A stretch of DNA of 64,000 nucleotides from Castanea sativa. Lineage: Eukaryota > Streptophyta > Magnoliopsida > Fagales > Fagaceae. The notes under the pieces are model-generated. The model saw only the letters and a list, made by a program, of their open reading frames with translations. It searched no databases and was not told the origin of the DNA. This document shows, in pieces, positions 11,340 to 25,300 of this stretch. The stretch's first letter is position 1; every line of letters starts with the position of its first letter. Both the position numbers and the translations under genes were made by a program. Where the stretch lies: positions 11,428,945 through 11,492,944 of the forward strand of contig NC_134015.1 of the NCBI RefSeq assembly GCF_040712315.1, read 5' to 3'.

Positions 11340-13986
11340 CGTCTGGACAACATCAAACTTGGTTAGAAAATAATGACAATGCAAAACAAACTGAGAAAGA
11401 GAGAAGCACATGAGATGCTTGATTGAAGTCTGGTAGCATTTGTTTTCTGACTAATTATCATCAAGTCACAGACTCACATGGAATAATTAGTAAAGTTTTG
11501 TATAAAGAGTAGAGACCAATACCAAATAGACAATCTCGCACTTCTCCACTAAGCTTAGATGCTAATGCTCTCGTTGGCTGAGCTTGCTCAAATTTGATTT
11601 GGAAATCCAATTTCTAATGTCAGCTTGTGAGATTAGAGGTGTGAGGATCTAGATTCTAGAACACTATCTATTTTGAGTTTACGACTTGCTTAGTAGGGTG
11701 AATTTGGGCCTCAAAATGTGGGTGGTCCATCTAAAAGTTCTAAACCAATGTAAAGTGTGGAAGACAATGTTGAAAAGTTTTAAATATTGAGATAGATAAA
11801 AGTTCTTTAAAATGAGTATTAAAAAGAATTATGAAAAAAATTTCCAACTAAGATTATTAATAAAAGATAAAATGAATATTTAATATGTGCTTTGTATAAG
11901 TAATTCTTTAGATTACAAAATGAATGAGATTTTATTAGGGTCCTTATGTCGAATTCTTTACACTAAGATTAATGTTTCTTCCTCCTACATAATAGTAGAT
12001 CATACTAATTAAAATTCTTGGTGAGGATCTACATTTATATGAGAGGAGAGATTGTTACTTTTGGAATATTAAAAAAATTTATACTTAACTCAAAGTTGGA
12101 ATAAATTTCTTTCCAAATTATGAGGTTTACCAAATATTATTATGATCTGTCATTCTTTCTGAATATCGAAGCAATTAGGCTTTAGAAACTCATTAATTTA
12201 TAAAGAGATCTTATAGTTTTTTGAATTATTAAATATATTAAAAAATAACCATATAGATTTAACAGTAGATCAAAACTGATTATTGTGAATTCTGCATGTG
12301 ATTAACCTATAATAGATATTTAATAAAATGTGAATTCAAGAAAATAGTAATTAAAAAAAATTAACTAATTGATGTAATTTTTATGAGAGCAAGGTCAAAT
12401 ATAGCATGAACCAAACCCATTTAGCAATAATATATCTCACAAAAATAAATAATTCAAATACTAAATAAGCCAAAAATTTTACTTTATTTAACACCTATAC
12501 AACAAAGTTTAAGCAATCAAATCAGCACATTATTTATGAAATGTAATAGAAAAACACTCAAGCATATAAATAAATTTGCAAAAACAACCATCATTACTTA
12601 CTATAAGAATAATCCAATATTGACTTCATACTTAGGAAAGCTTCCAAGTTAGTCTCAATATCAATTTTGTCAAATGTATGTTCATGTGGAGGTCATCCAT
12701 GACATCTATATATAGGCTTATTATGCCTTTGGCACATAAAAACATTCTCCAATACAAAAGAAAGAACATGAGAAGAAATTGGGCAAGGAATTTGATGCTT
12801 ACTTGTTTAGATGTTTATACTTATTTTTCTCATTTTCTCTTATCCTTCTATTATTATTATTATTATCTTTTTGTGTGTTTCTTTTTTCCATTTTCTTTGT
12901 TTTTGAAAAACATAAACATTGAGGTCAAGAAAAGAAAAACACAAACATTAGATTGAGGTAAAAGATAAAAGGAAAGAAGATTGAAAAAAGAAAAAGAATA
13001 AAGACAAAAATACTCTAAAGAAATCAACTTCTTTATCTTTGCTTTGATTCTACTCAATCATTTTAAAAAATTGATTATTCCAAACTTGAATACTATCTTG
13101 TGTAACTTTCACTTCTTTATCTTTGCACTAATTCTACTCAATCATTTTAAAATATAAAATTCTACTCAAACATTTTTAAAGATTGATGATTCCAAACTTG
13201 AATGTTATCTTTAGCGTGACTTAATCATGTCAAAAATATTGATGATTTCAAGCTTGAATGTTATCTTTAGTGTGACATAATCATGTCAAACGTTGCAATT
13301 AATATCTGGTACCTCTAATAAGCATAAAATATCAATTAGTCCATTATATTCTAGTTTATCAACACCTATTGTAACCCTAGACAATGTTATACCACTAATA
13401 AAATTAAAATTTTGAAAATACCTAGTATTAGATTACATGTTATTAATGTTTTTAATATACATTGAACTCTGAACATTTTTATTAGAAACACCAGCTGGTG
13501 TCAATTGAACTATAACATTCTTCATGCAAAATTATGATTTAACTAGAAACATAAATGTTATATTTTCACAAATTTGATAGGAATGAATCCAACAAACCAA
13601 ACTTGATAATTTTATATTTCCATGGATATGCTTTCAAGAATGAAAGACTCCACAAGCCAACTCTAAATATTTAAAAATTCAAGATTTACCTTTCACATTC
13701 CCTAAATTAGGTGGTGAATAGGTAGTTTCTCTCCAAGTGCAATGTAGAGTTTCAAGCTATGGTTATCAATATCACAACAGTTTTAGAAAATAATTCTTGT
13801 ATGATCTAAGCTGCAAAGATATCTTGACTATTGGGAAAAAAAAAAAAAAAAAAAAAACCTTGCTTATTGTGACAACCAGTCACCAATTAGTCTAGCACTC
13901 AGTGCCACAATTTTATGGAGTTGATGTTTTAGAAATTATTTTGCTTATTCAAACATGGATTGGTGTTGTCGTACAGGCATGCAAAA
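11340..13986. other. AT-rich gene-free stretch with local duplications
   Basis: No coding frame with recognisable homology. Between 13021 and 13290 several sentence-like blocks recur (TTCACTTCTTTATCTTTGC; ATTGATGATTCCAAACTTG; TGTTATCTTTAG-GTGAC), showing imperfect local duplications of about 70-110 bp. A poly-A run lies near 13834-13857. Confidence 0.5.
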
Positions 13987-16900
13987 TTATTTTTTTGCTG
14001 AAAATGGATTCAATGATGCTTGAATTTCTTCAAGTGTTCTCCCCTTGGTCTCTGGTACCAACTTTGCCACAAACAAAACAGTTAAGCCACATATGCTTGA
14101 GAATGTGAAGAATGTTCCTGACAAAAGGTAAACATAAATTAAAAGCTAAAGTGATCATATTGCAGTTTGCATCCAATATTACAACAATATTGAGAGATAA
14201 GACTAGCTTGGCATTACCTGTTGAGCTCCAATCCATTAGAAAGTTAAAAGCATATGATACAATCCAAGAACCTAACCAGCTAACCAATGTAACAAGGCTT
14301 CCAGCTGAGCCCTTCATGTTTATGGGAAATATCTGAGAAATAATCAACTCTATTTCAGCCAACCATAGGCCTTCATGGCAATTATTTTGATAATAAAAGA
14401 TGGTGTTTCAAGTATGATAGGAAAATCTACCTCTGACATTATAACCCAAGGAATTCCTCCCATGCCTAGTGAGAAAGATCCTGTGTACACCTGATTGCAG
14501 AACCAAACAGATAAATTCAACTTAACCAATCTTTAAACCACTAAGAATTTGGCTCAAACCAATAGGTAACATCAATTGGTGTACAATGTTGGTATTGTGA
14601 CCCTTAAGCCAATTGCCCCATGAATATAGATTGAGAGCTGTAATAGATGACCAAAATCAGATCATAAAAAATCCACAACTTTATGCAAGACCTTCTGAAA
14701 TGCTCATGCTTTCAAAGCAGCAAAAACTATTTCTAGATTGCTACTAATTGGTTAGAAACAATCAATGGTAATGGTATTAAACAACATTCATTTTATGAGC
14801 TTTTAAACTTAATAGGATTTCCACACTCAGAAGTACTCAAAGACCATGGATAAAATGAAGTTGGAGATAAAAGCAAAATAACATTTTTCACCGGCTGTTC
14901 TTTCTTTGGATGTTTTATAAGAAAAAAAAAAAAACTCTCCTTGGGATAATTGCAATACCAGTACACCAACAAGTGCTAAAATTGGCGTTGTCTTGGTCCA
15001 TGTTTGAAGATCCTGCATAATTGAATATTTATTCTATTATGAAATATTCAACAAAACCGATGAAACTAGTTTTCAAGAAAAATAAATTTCTATAGAAAAT
15101 ACCTGCAAGAAGAATGACAATCCCACAAGCAAGCAACCTAAGCATGTTCCTGCTGCAGAAACCTGTGAATATAGTGAGATTCAAAATTATTTTCATTCAA
15201 GTCCATTACACAGTAGAGATTTCTTAACCTTCTTACCAATAGAAGTGGCCGCCTTCCAGATTTATCCATTAAAATTACCCCTAATGCCGTCATTGGAATC
15301 TGTACAAAATCATGTAAATCACTTAAAAAGCAGTAAGTAGAAGCAAATGTCGGAATTCAGCAAAGAGAGTCAAGAACCTGAACAATGACCATTGCTATGG
15401 TCCCAATACTACCCGAAAATCCTGTCATTGACAAAGTATTCCTCTATTCAACTTCCATTTCTTTTTAACTATAAGTAGCATTAAATAAGGGAAAAAAAAT
15501 AAGAGAAAGAAAAAAGACAATTCTTTTTCTACCAGCTGTTATGAATATAGCACTTGCATAAAATGCAATTCCATTGACTCCTCCAAATTGTTGTAGTACC
15601 ATCAGGCCAACTCCAACCTAACCCACTTTTATGTTAGCCAAAAAGATCAAACCTGTATAAAAAATTAAAAAACATGCTACAAAGATTATGATACAAAAGC
15701 TTACAATAAGTGAATGAGCATATTTCCATTGAAATAAGTCAAGAACTCTAGCTTCAGAAAGCCGTTGAAGGGTTTCTGTGTACTCCTATAAAATGATTCA
15801 AAAACCATGTCAATACTTGTTTCCAAGCAAAATTGTTGGAAAATATTCAAGACTATGTTGAAGTATGTAATTTTTCTAGTTAAAGAGGAAACAAAGAGTT
15901 ATATTCTCATTGACATCTGAAGTCCAAACTTTACTCTAATCTCAGTAGCTTCTGGAGTGATATCCGCATTCTGCCCCCTAAGGTGTTGTAGAGCAGCTTC
16001 ACACTCTTTCTTTCGACCAAATTTTGCCTAAAAAAAAAATCATATAAGCATGTCAGTCAATGCTTGAATTTGCTTTGCCACTTTATAGCATTTAGACATC
16101 TTAGTCAAATCACATGTACTGGGCTAAAAAGAAGAATAATGGAAAAGACAATGATTAGCAAAACTTTAACTCTTTGTTTGTTTGTTTTCTTTTTTCTTTT
16201 TCTTTTTATTTTCCTAGTTTTCAAATGCATTATCCAAAGAGCACCTTTTGTTAGAATATTTACATGTGAGTGGTATGGATAGTTGTAAGCTGTTTAGTTA
16301 AAAGTAGTGAAGTCTCACATTGGATAATAATGACAAAAGTGAGGGATTAAATATAACATAATTGAGCCTAAACGCATTGCCTCAAGCTTTTGGGCTAAGT
16401 GGTGTTGTGATATGTTATATTAACTCCTCAATTGGAGTCTTCCCAATGTGTTATCTTCCCAACACCTTCCAAAAAAATCTTCTAATAAAATTTTGAATAA
16501 CTCACCAACCATCTTGGAGATTCTGGAATGAAGAATAGACCAAGAAGTTGTACTAGACATGGTATAGTTCCTGAATTTTAAAAAAAAAGCCTTCTTATGA
16601 AACTACCTTCAAATGACAAGAATACAGGACAAGAGCAGGGAAGCTTACCAATCAGAGCCAAAGTTCGCCAGTTCACAAAAGCTCCAATTAGATATGTTAA
16701 CGATACCCCACAACAAATCATCAACTGTATGAGTGGAAATTAGTAGGTGAACAGGGTAATGACTAACACCATTTCCATATTCATAAGACTTTTGCCTTAC
16801 CTGATGAACAGTTGTAAACCCTCCCCGAAGATTCTTAGGTGTTATTTCCGCTATATATATAGGTACCTAATTGCTATCAGGAACACAATTAATTTTACTG

Positions 16901-18971
16901 TTTACATGAAAGATAATTCATTGAAATTGCAATCTAACAACTTACCACATAGGAAAGGAGTCCCATCCCACAACCTACCAACAGTCTCCCAAGGTCAAGC
17001 CACCAAGCGCCCTTTCAACAAGCACCAAACATTTGACATTATGAAGTGAAGCTAAGATAACATATCTATTTACGACAAATTAATTCCTGAAACAATTTTG
17101 TGACAAAGTTGTTTCTGATGTTTGATCATCTAAACTTTAGTTTTATGTAAGAGCAACAACAAAATTGTGATGCTGCCTCAACGATTTCCATTATCCTTAT
17201 GTAAACATCTTTTCATATAAAATGTAGGGGTTGTCATGCATGTAACATTAACATTGATGTTTGGAACCACAAAAAACAGAGAGATGGGATTTAAAACCTT
17301 TGAGAATGCTATGGCTAGCCACCCTGCCAGGCAGAATATCTCTGAAAAGCCCATTGTCTGCCTTGCAAAACAACCAACAAATTGAAAAACTGGTGAGCTG
17401 TGGAGTTTGAAGCTTTATAATACCACCAGCAATGATTCCAGGGTGAAGTACTTACACCTCTTCTACCTATGTAATCTGCTATTTGGCCACTCACTATTGC
17501 ACCTATCATTGCTCCAATTGTCAATATTGAACCAAAAAGTGAGTACTGCAGTATAACCAAAAGATGTTAAGAAAATCATATACAAAATTTTATAAGGAAA
17601 GCCAAAGAATGCAACAAAATGGAGTTTGCATAAAACAACAAGATACAACATTTCACTTCATTTTGAAACCTCAAACAATGACTTCTCTATGAAGATCAGA
17701 TCAGTATCTCCAAGTCATATAGTCCTTACTGCCAACTAAAATTATTCTCTGCATTCAAACTTTGAAATGTCATTCTGAATTAAAATTAAATGTTGTATTC
17801 CTTTTAATTTTATTTTACATTTCTCCAAATCATAGTTGAACTTAATTCTAATTTTCAGATCAAAAAAACACAAGCTAGGTGATGAACCGTGTCTGTGATA
17901 TTGCCATGCGGACATGATTTTCCAAACTTAACCTTTCTTCTTTTTCCATGAAGTAGAGCTCAAAAGTGGTATCTTCACATGAAGATTTCTTGTCATAAAT
18001 CATCATAATCCCAGAAAATAGAAGCATAAATACTGAAATTTATACAAAATTTAAATGAAATTAATATAGAAATGGAAAAATGGTTAAAATAATACAAATG
18101 TTATATTGATAGCAGAAGATGTTTCCAGAGCAAGATAGTTCAAGTGCTTAAAAGTGTTCTAAAGTGATTAAAAGTGTTCTAAAGTGATAATATCATTTGC
18201 CAAAAGTAAAAATGGACTTTATGGTTCTACACCCACCTCTGCCACAGTAAGACCCAGGTCATCCGTGATTCCAGACTGAGCAGGTGATGAATATCCCACC
18301 TACAAATCAATTATACACCATTTTCAGTTCAGTAGTCAGCATATCAAACGTCTAGGCATCCCACATAGAGATACCCATCCCATTTATTGTCTTATTCAGT
18401 TATTCTCTCCAATGTTACAAAAACACTCCCTGCAAGCCATTGACAAATCTATACCTCAATCATTTAGATGCATTTCTATGTAAAATCCCTACAAAAATTT
18501 GGCGTTCAACTAAAATATTTTCTATCATGGCCTAGTAGCATAGAAAACATTGTGACTCTTCAAACTGTAGTGAAGATTCAGAAATTTATAATTCTTCATA
18601 GAATTTGAGTTCTCTACAGATTTGCAAAATTTGGCACTCATTATAAACACATCAAAATCTTTGCAGACAATATCCCTGGACCAAGGACCATGTGGACTAA
18701 AGAGAGTGTGGACCATTCCATGCTAAAGTAAAATTTCACTTACAGCTGTGCCAAAAACATAGGAACCAGAGACAGCAACCAAAGTGCTAAGCACAACCAC
18801 ACCTGTGGCTGAGGAAGATCCACTGTGACTCTCACCACCATCATCACAACCAGTAGTGTTGGCACAAGCATGGTCACCACTACTAGCACCACTGCCATAT
18901 AGTTGATGGTGTTCTTCTTTGGCAACTAGAGGAGTTGATAGCTCTCCTTCTTCAATGCTTTCTCTGCCCAT
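13987..18971 (-). CDS. ERD6-like monosaccharide transporter (copy B), intact
   Basis: An MFS sugar/H+ symporter of the ERD6-like branch. Members usually act at the tonoplast, exporting vacuolar hexoses, though localisation here is inference. Eighteen exons with GT-AG borders: 18744-18971, 18237-18299, 17456-17545, 17298-17357, 16946-17011, 16801-16866, 16649-16724, 16506-16570, 15935-16027, 15705-15785, 15533-15617, 15378-15421, 15237-15299, 15103-15162, 14959-15012, 14431-14490, 14218-14332, 13987-14117. They sum to 1500 nt, 499 residues plus stop, without a break. Family signatures are all present: DYIGRRG (121-127), PESPRWL (232-238), QQFGGVNG (305-312), DKSGRRP (351-357), GIPWVIMSE (TM10, about 410-418), VPETKG (477-482). 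I chose the start at [10 protein letters not shown] because it gives the usual short acidic N-terminus; an in-frame upstream ATG exists but is not family-like. It shares exact exon lengths with copy C. Confidence 0.93.
16296..16465. repeat. Dispersed repeat in intron 8 of copy B
   Basis: Contains AAGTCTCACATTGGATAATA and CTCAAGCTTTTGGGCTAAGT, wording I recall from a common plant interspersed repeat. It is absent from the other copies' introns. The ends were not resolved. Confidence 0.35.
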
Positions 18972-19130
18972 ATCTTTGGATGGCAAAGAAATGGTATGTA
19001 CAGTATGAATTAAAACTTCAATTTGTGTTTCAAGCACAAAGAGAGATGAAGGCAAGAAGAAGAGGGCGGCTTCTGAGTTTGAAGGATAGAGATATTGAGT
19101 TAGAGAGAGTGGAGATGAAGTGTTTAGGAC

Positions 19131-19138
19131 CCACGTGG
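19131..19138. promoter_or_regulatory. Palindromic G-box/ABRE-like CCACGTGG upstream of copy B
   Basis: A perfect CACGTG core about 160 bp upstream of the copy B start codon. Such cores bind bZIP/bHLH factors and, in ABRE context, mediate abscisic acid and drought responses. The ERD6 family was named for early response to dehydration. The motif is visible; its use is inference. Confidence 0.4.
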
Positions 19139-19320
19139 AGTTCATCATTGGACACTTTTGTCCGTTTTTATTTAATTGTATTCTTGGATGTGATGCTATC
19201 TTTGTCCTTGTCCTCTTTATTACAGATGGAAATAAAAGTGCCAGTATTTCCATCACGCGTAGGTGCTTGAATAAAAAATTAAAAAAAAAAATTGAAGGAT
19301 TGTTTTTTTTTTTTTTTTTG

Positions 19321-20654
19321 GGTTAAATTCAAGAAACCTCCCCTGAGGTTTGAGGAAATGCCAAACACGTCCAACAGCTGTTGAAAATGACCAATTTGCT
19401 CCTAAAAAGCAGACGGCGTGTACTGCCGTTACTTTCTTCTTCGCGCCATAACATAAATGCGTCTCTCTGAAAGCTCAAACCAGTCCGAAAGATATACAAA
19501 AAACATGTATTTTGAGAAAGATTACAGTAAGAAAAAAAAATCACTAAGCCAGTACCCATTATTCAAATCAAAACCATACATTTTCAAATCAAAGCCATAC
19601 ATTCTCATTTGGAAAAATAAACATTTACATTACATCCCAAAAACAAGAATCCTCCCTCCATCAAACCAAGATCAACCCAATTAGAAGCAGTATCACACAA
19701 GGCAATCAAACATAGATCACCTCAACCAACCAATCAACCATCCAACATCTCACCTCAAATAGATCCGTTTACGTCACACCTCAAACCACATCCAAAAAAA
19801 TAAAATAAAATTCAAAACAAAACCCAGACCCATTGGTGAGCATCGTGTGACCCAGCAACCGTCGGCCACCACGGCACCACCCATCACTACCCACCCATCT
19901 TCCTCAAACCCAAACCGTTCCAACCATCAAACATCACACCTCAGACCCAAACAAAACCCAAATCAAAAAAAAAAAAATTTTAAATACCCATACCGACAAC
20001 GGCAGCTCCACCAAACTGACCTTGCAACCGCCGTCTCCACTCATCGTGACCCAGCAATCGCCATCTACAATTCATCATGATTCGCAACCCAACCACAAAG
20101 CTTTTAACGGCGGAGTATAGTGTGAGATTTGTGGTTAAACCGGCTTTGAAACCATTCCGGTGGAGGCGTTGTTGGTCCCGAGTCTGAAATTTCAGACTTG
20201 AGCTTGAAAGAGAGATATTTTTTGACGTGAAGAAAAAGAGAGAGAGATTTTGTGGGCGTGAAGGAGAGAGATTTTCTGGGCGTGATTTGTGAAGAAGAGA
20301 GAGAAATTACAGAATATTGTGCCCGTTTGGATCCGCGTTTCCACAGGTGCGCTTGCGTTTTTTTTTTTTTTTTTTAAATCCAGCGCTGGTGCACTGTTCA
20401 TGTCTCATGAACAGTGCACGAAGACTTATAAAAAAAATAAACAGTATTTTTTTACTCATTAAAAAATTATTTTGCTACAGTATTTTTAATTTTCAGCAAT
20501 AAGTTCTATCTAAATAGACTCTATAGTTTGATATATGAGGCTTAAATGGCGTTACACACCGTCTACTTTTTAGGAGCAAATTGGTCATTTTCAACAACCG
20601 GTAGACGTGTTTGGTATTTCCTCAAACCTTGGGGAAGGTTTTTAGAATTTATCC
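19321..20654. mobile_element. Element with ~100-bp terminal inverted repeats upstream of copy B
   Basis: The left end GGTTAAATTCAAGAAACC and the reverse complement of the right end GGATAAATTCTAAAAACC continue as near-identical arms for about 100 bp (both contain GAAAATGACCAATTTGCTCC). Long TIRs and T-rich flanks, compatible with a poly-T target duplication, suggest a Mutator-like non-autonomous element. The interior (19.6-20.3 kb) has no transposase. It ends about 350 bp upstream of the copy B start and could affect its promoter. Confidence 0.8.
20327..20523. mobile_element. MITE nested in the long-TIR element (family member 1)
   Basis: Begins GCCCGTTTGGATCCGCG and ends AGTTCTATCTAAATAGACTC. 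The same element, in reverse orientation and less decayed, lies at 49072-49327 (GGGTCCGTTTGGATAGAACT...GCGGATCCAAACGCCC). Both contain an inner hairpin around TGCACTGTT and ACTGTAGCAAAATAATTTTT. Confidence 0.75.
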
Positions 20655-20729
20655 TTTTTTTTCTTTTTTCTTTTTTCTTTTTAATTTTTTGGTCTAATTG
20701 GAAAGCCCATTGAATGCCTAATAGGATTA

Positions 20730-21340
20730 TAAATAAACCAAACAGTTCATAAACAGTTTGAACTTGGCTCGATAAAAAGTTCGTTTATGTTTATTTATTT
20801 ATAAATAAACTAAGTTTAAATTTTAATTTTAAGCTTGTTTAATAAACAAGCCAAGCCCAAGTAAAAAATATTGTTCATGAATAAGCTCATGGACACCAAG
20901 ACTTGATATAAAAGTAACAAAACCAGTTAAGCCTAAGTTTATTTATGAGTTTGGTAATAAAATTGATATGAGCTTGACAAGTTTACTCATATTCTTCTAA
21001 AATTTTAATTAATTATAAGTTGAGACTACTCATCCAAACTAAATAGGCTAGATAATAAACTTGATATAGGCTTGATAATATACTTGTATCCAATCTCAAA
21101 CTCAATAGCATGATATTGAGCAATGAGCTTGAGTTTAGGCTTGATATTGAGCTCGAGCTTGGCTTGACTAATGAATCAAGTCAAGCCAAGCCGAGCTCAA
21201 GCTTTTATACTTTTTATAGAGCTCAAGCTTGAGTATTATTTATAGACTCATATCAAGCTCAAAAGCTTGAACATTCTACTTTTGCTGTCGAGCCATGCTT
21301 GAACAGTTACTATTCGACAAAACTCGGCTCATTTAATATC
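20730..21340. repeat. Degenerate repeat rich in AGCTCGAGCTTG words
   Basis: Recurring AAGCTTG, GAGCTCAAGCTT and ATAAACAAGCC words in both orientations. This is a typical decayed plant interspersed repeat, and a related piece lies at 51340-51540. The ends were not resolved. Confidence 0.45.
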
Positions 21341-22355
21341 CTATTCCTAGAGCTTTAGTCAGCATCCATATTATACATTTAACTTTAGCACTCCCTGAAT
21401 TGCTCTACTCCAAATTTGCAATTGAGGCAGCCTGTCTAGCGTCTAGCCTTTGTTGCTACCCCTAACTCATGAGATGGCTTTGAAAAAGTCCCATTACAAC
21501 TTATTACATGAACCTTAAAATGCTCACTGTTGGGTTAAATTGCAACATGAACATATTCAAATATTGATTTAGTGATTGAATTCACTTTTTCCAATCTCTT
21601 TTGACTTAGAGTTGCTTTATAAGGTGTGGTTTCTAACTGATTGTGTTATCTCTTGGAGTTATCAACCTTTTAAAATTAAAATTTTGAAATCAAGTTTTTG
21701 GGATAAATGATAATTTATGAAAAACTTATTACACTATTTCCAGTTTATAAGTTTAATAGAAAGCAACCAAGTTATATTACAAAATTAGCAAGTTGCTACA
21801 CTCTGGTGGTCTTTTGTGATATTCTTAAATTTTGGATGGTTAGCCTTTCTTCTAAGTGGTTTTCTGAAGCAAATAGCTTCAGAATGGCAACTTAACTATT
21901 GTCAATGTGCTTGGAAAATTGTGTTTCCTGAATTATCAATTGCAGTCCTTTTTTTTTTTTTTCGTAAGCTATAAAACTATTGAATCAGTTAGCGAATAAT
22001 TTGATATCATGCATCATGAAAATAACAGAAACAAAATTTGATGATAATAGGATGTTTACAATAACCTTAATAGACGTGTGCATAAATTTCACAATACTTG
22101 ATGATGAAAAGATGATCTTCCACACCAAATAAATAAGCTGATTTCTCCCAAAATGTTTCCAATAACATTTTTCTTTGCCATGAAAAAAATGTTAAGCGGT
22201 TTATTGGGTAGAATAGGTAACTGAACCGAGGATCGTGATGCATGAGATAACCCCACAACTGAACATACTTAAACAATATATATTCACATGTGGAAGTTTG
22301 TTTTATAGGGTTTTTAGATTTCAATTGAACTAAGATGAACAAATTTTCTTATGTC
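21341..22355. other. Gene-free spacer downstream of copy C
   Basis: No recognisable coding sequence. It contains the presumed 3' UTR of copy C just below 22356. Confidence 0.4.
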
Positions 22356-25300
22356 TTAAGGGTTTGAGTTTTTGCGTTGAGGATTGGTAAATGATGCATG
22401 AATTTCTTCCAGTGCTTGCTTCTTGGTCTCTGGTACCAGCTTTGCAATAAATACAACAGCTAAACCATATATGACTGAGAATATGAAAAATGTTCCTGAA
22501 GTATCATAGCCAAAAAAAATCATGATTAGTTACCACAGAGAAACCGTGAAATTGGAAAGTAAAAGTGAAGATGTATGGTGGGCGGGATGCTACTTATGAG
22601 TTACCTGCTAAACTCCATGCTATCATAAACTTGAAGACGTATACAACAATCCAAGCGAAGGACCAGTGTGTTGAAGTCACTAGGCTTCCAGCTGTACCCT
22701 TGATGTTTATAGGATATATCTGAAATAAAATCATCCTTCAAAGTTCAATCTTATGGATAATCTTGCTTGTCCTGTGAAACTCATACTTCTATACTTCTAT
22801 ACTATCATGAAAAGGGAATTCCAAGTTATTTTTTTGCCCCCCCCTTTTGTGTCATTTTTCTAAATGGCCACAAGTACCCAATTTATAGTTACATCTTGTG
22901 TGGTTTAGTACTACAGAAAAGAAAAAGGATAGAAGGAATCAAACTGACTGTGAGTTCTATAAATTTATAATCCTTGCAAATTCTTTCTTACTTAACATGT
23001 TATTTCATAATCCACTTCGAGGAATGTTGCTATTTGAGAGAGCCTAATGCTGTCACAAATAGTTAAAGCCATTTTTCTTGTTCAATATGTAGTGATTATT
23101 GTGAGCAACTTTGTACGTGCAGAAGGCTATTAAATTTTTTGAGTTCAGAGTTCAATAAGTTACATACCTCTGACATTATAACCCAGGGTAATCCTGCCAT
23201 GCCTATTGCTTGAGCCATACTAAATACCTGCACAAATTGTTAATTGGTCAAATAAATACATGTCATCTGATCTACCAGTACATGACAACTTGGCTAATAA
23301 TTAAAGAAAAAGATCAATGAACACTTCCCTGTGGCTTCTATGGATTAGGTGGAAAACAAACCTAAGAAATTGCTTATTTTCCTCTGCTAATAGGTGATAA
23401 GAGGGATTCAAGTCCAAGAAGACTACAACTTGAATCCATTGTCATCCAACATAAGCTTAGAACTTAGAATATGCTAAAGCATTTTAAATCCCCACAAATA
23501 TTCTAGTTGGCACTTGTAAGTAAATGAGGAAAAATGTAAGAAGTTCAACAGAGTTTTTTTCAGTTCTTTTCTTGATAAGGGGAACAATTGTCCTGCAGAA
23601 TATTGTATTACCGATAAACCAATTAGCACCAAAATGGGAGTGAGCTCCTTCAACAGGCTAAGGTCCTGCGCATAACAAATTTAAGTTTGTTACTATTGAA
23701 TATGGAAAACAAAAGCATGAAATAAGAAGTGTCTACATATGGTTTTGGTAGAAACCCGAAAGATGTATGACAAGCCTACAAGGAAGCAACTCAAGCTTAG
23801 TCCACTGGCAGAAACCTGAAAACATTGGCAAACTTGATAATCAATAACTGTTGAACTGTAAGGCAAACTTAAAGAGAAATATTATTTGCCATTATCACCA
23901 TTAGAAGTGGCTGCCTTCCTAAATTATCTGACAAGAGTACACTGATAATGTTGGCTGGAATCTGCACAAAATATGTACACGTTTGGGAAATGTATCAAGA
24001 AGAATTCCACATTCATTTAAGCTAGAGTGAGTCAAGTACCTGGATAATAGCCATAGTTGTAGTCCCAATGCTACTTGAAAATCCTATATAGACCAGAGAG
24101 TTGTAGCGTTCACAGTTATTCAAAAAATATAGGACCACTAGTTATATAAAAATAGTTCCTTGTTTTACCAGCTTCTGTAAATAAATAGCTTGCATAGTAG
24201 GCAACTGCACTGCTGCCTCCAAGTTGATCAAGCAATATCAGCCCAAGTCCGGCCTAAACCAATTTTAAAAAACACTTCACAATAACACAAGCAATTTATG
24301 GAAAAGAGGCCACAATAAGAGACACTCACTGTGAGTGAAGAGACATATCTACTATGGAAAAAATGTAGTTTTCCAGTCTCTGAAAATTGTTGACATATTT
24401 TTGTATAATCCTGTCAAAAGCGCATGTATCATTCTTTAATTTTGTTGTCAAGAAAAATAAAATTGTCAAAATAATAATAAATGAAAAAAAAATTTCCTCT
24501 AATTGAGGTTACATAACAGTGACTCTACTATAAAAACTTGAATTGGAAACATTACTTTTATATCAGCTGCTTCTTGAGAAATATCAGCATTCTTTCCCCT
24601 AAGAAGCTGTAGAGAAGCTTCAAACTCTTCATGCTTACCAACGTTTGCCTGTATTATTTCAGCAATGCAATGAATGGATGCTTACTTGTCATTTGTAGAG
24701 TAAACACAACGCACGTGATTTAGTAGTCTTAAAGAGACTTTGTTGCAAAGCATGCTTTTGGAAAAGCCAAGAACAACAGGATTTAGATTGGCAATATCTG
24801 TTGACAATGTAAAATAATTGAACAACCCCCGGGAGTAGATTCAATGGCTTATAAACACATAAGGTGACATTACTACTAACCAAAGTGGGATAAGTAACAA
24901 AGAGCAAAAGTATTTGAACACACACTCACCCACACCAAGATAGAGTGTCGGTAAATTGTTGAAAAACGATTCAAAGCTGAAGCTACTAAAAGAAGTGAAA
25001 ACAAGGATACCTCGCCTGATAGTCACTCAAGTGAGACTCCAGGGTTGCCTGTAGCATGCTTGAGCAAGTCATTAAACAAGTTCACATCTTGCCTGACCCT
25101 CACTGTCATAGATTTTGTTTCCTCTATTTTGGATCAAGATTCTGATCCTGTTCCTAAACCTTACTCATTAGGTACTTAATGCTACTACTTTTATTACTGG
25201 AGAGCAGTCATATCATAGAAAAATATTAGAGCCTTTCCACAGATTCAAATCCTTAACTCTGTTCCATCTAGTTTTTGATTTTGCACCTTCATGGTCTATC

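Noticed and set aside
18723..19256. Longer N-terminus for copy B from an upstream in-frame ATG
   Set aside because: The added residues are not family-like, and [12 protein letters not shown] at 18971 fits the short acidic N-terminus of ERD6-like proteins.
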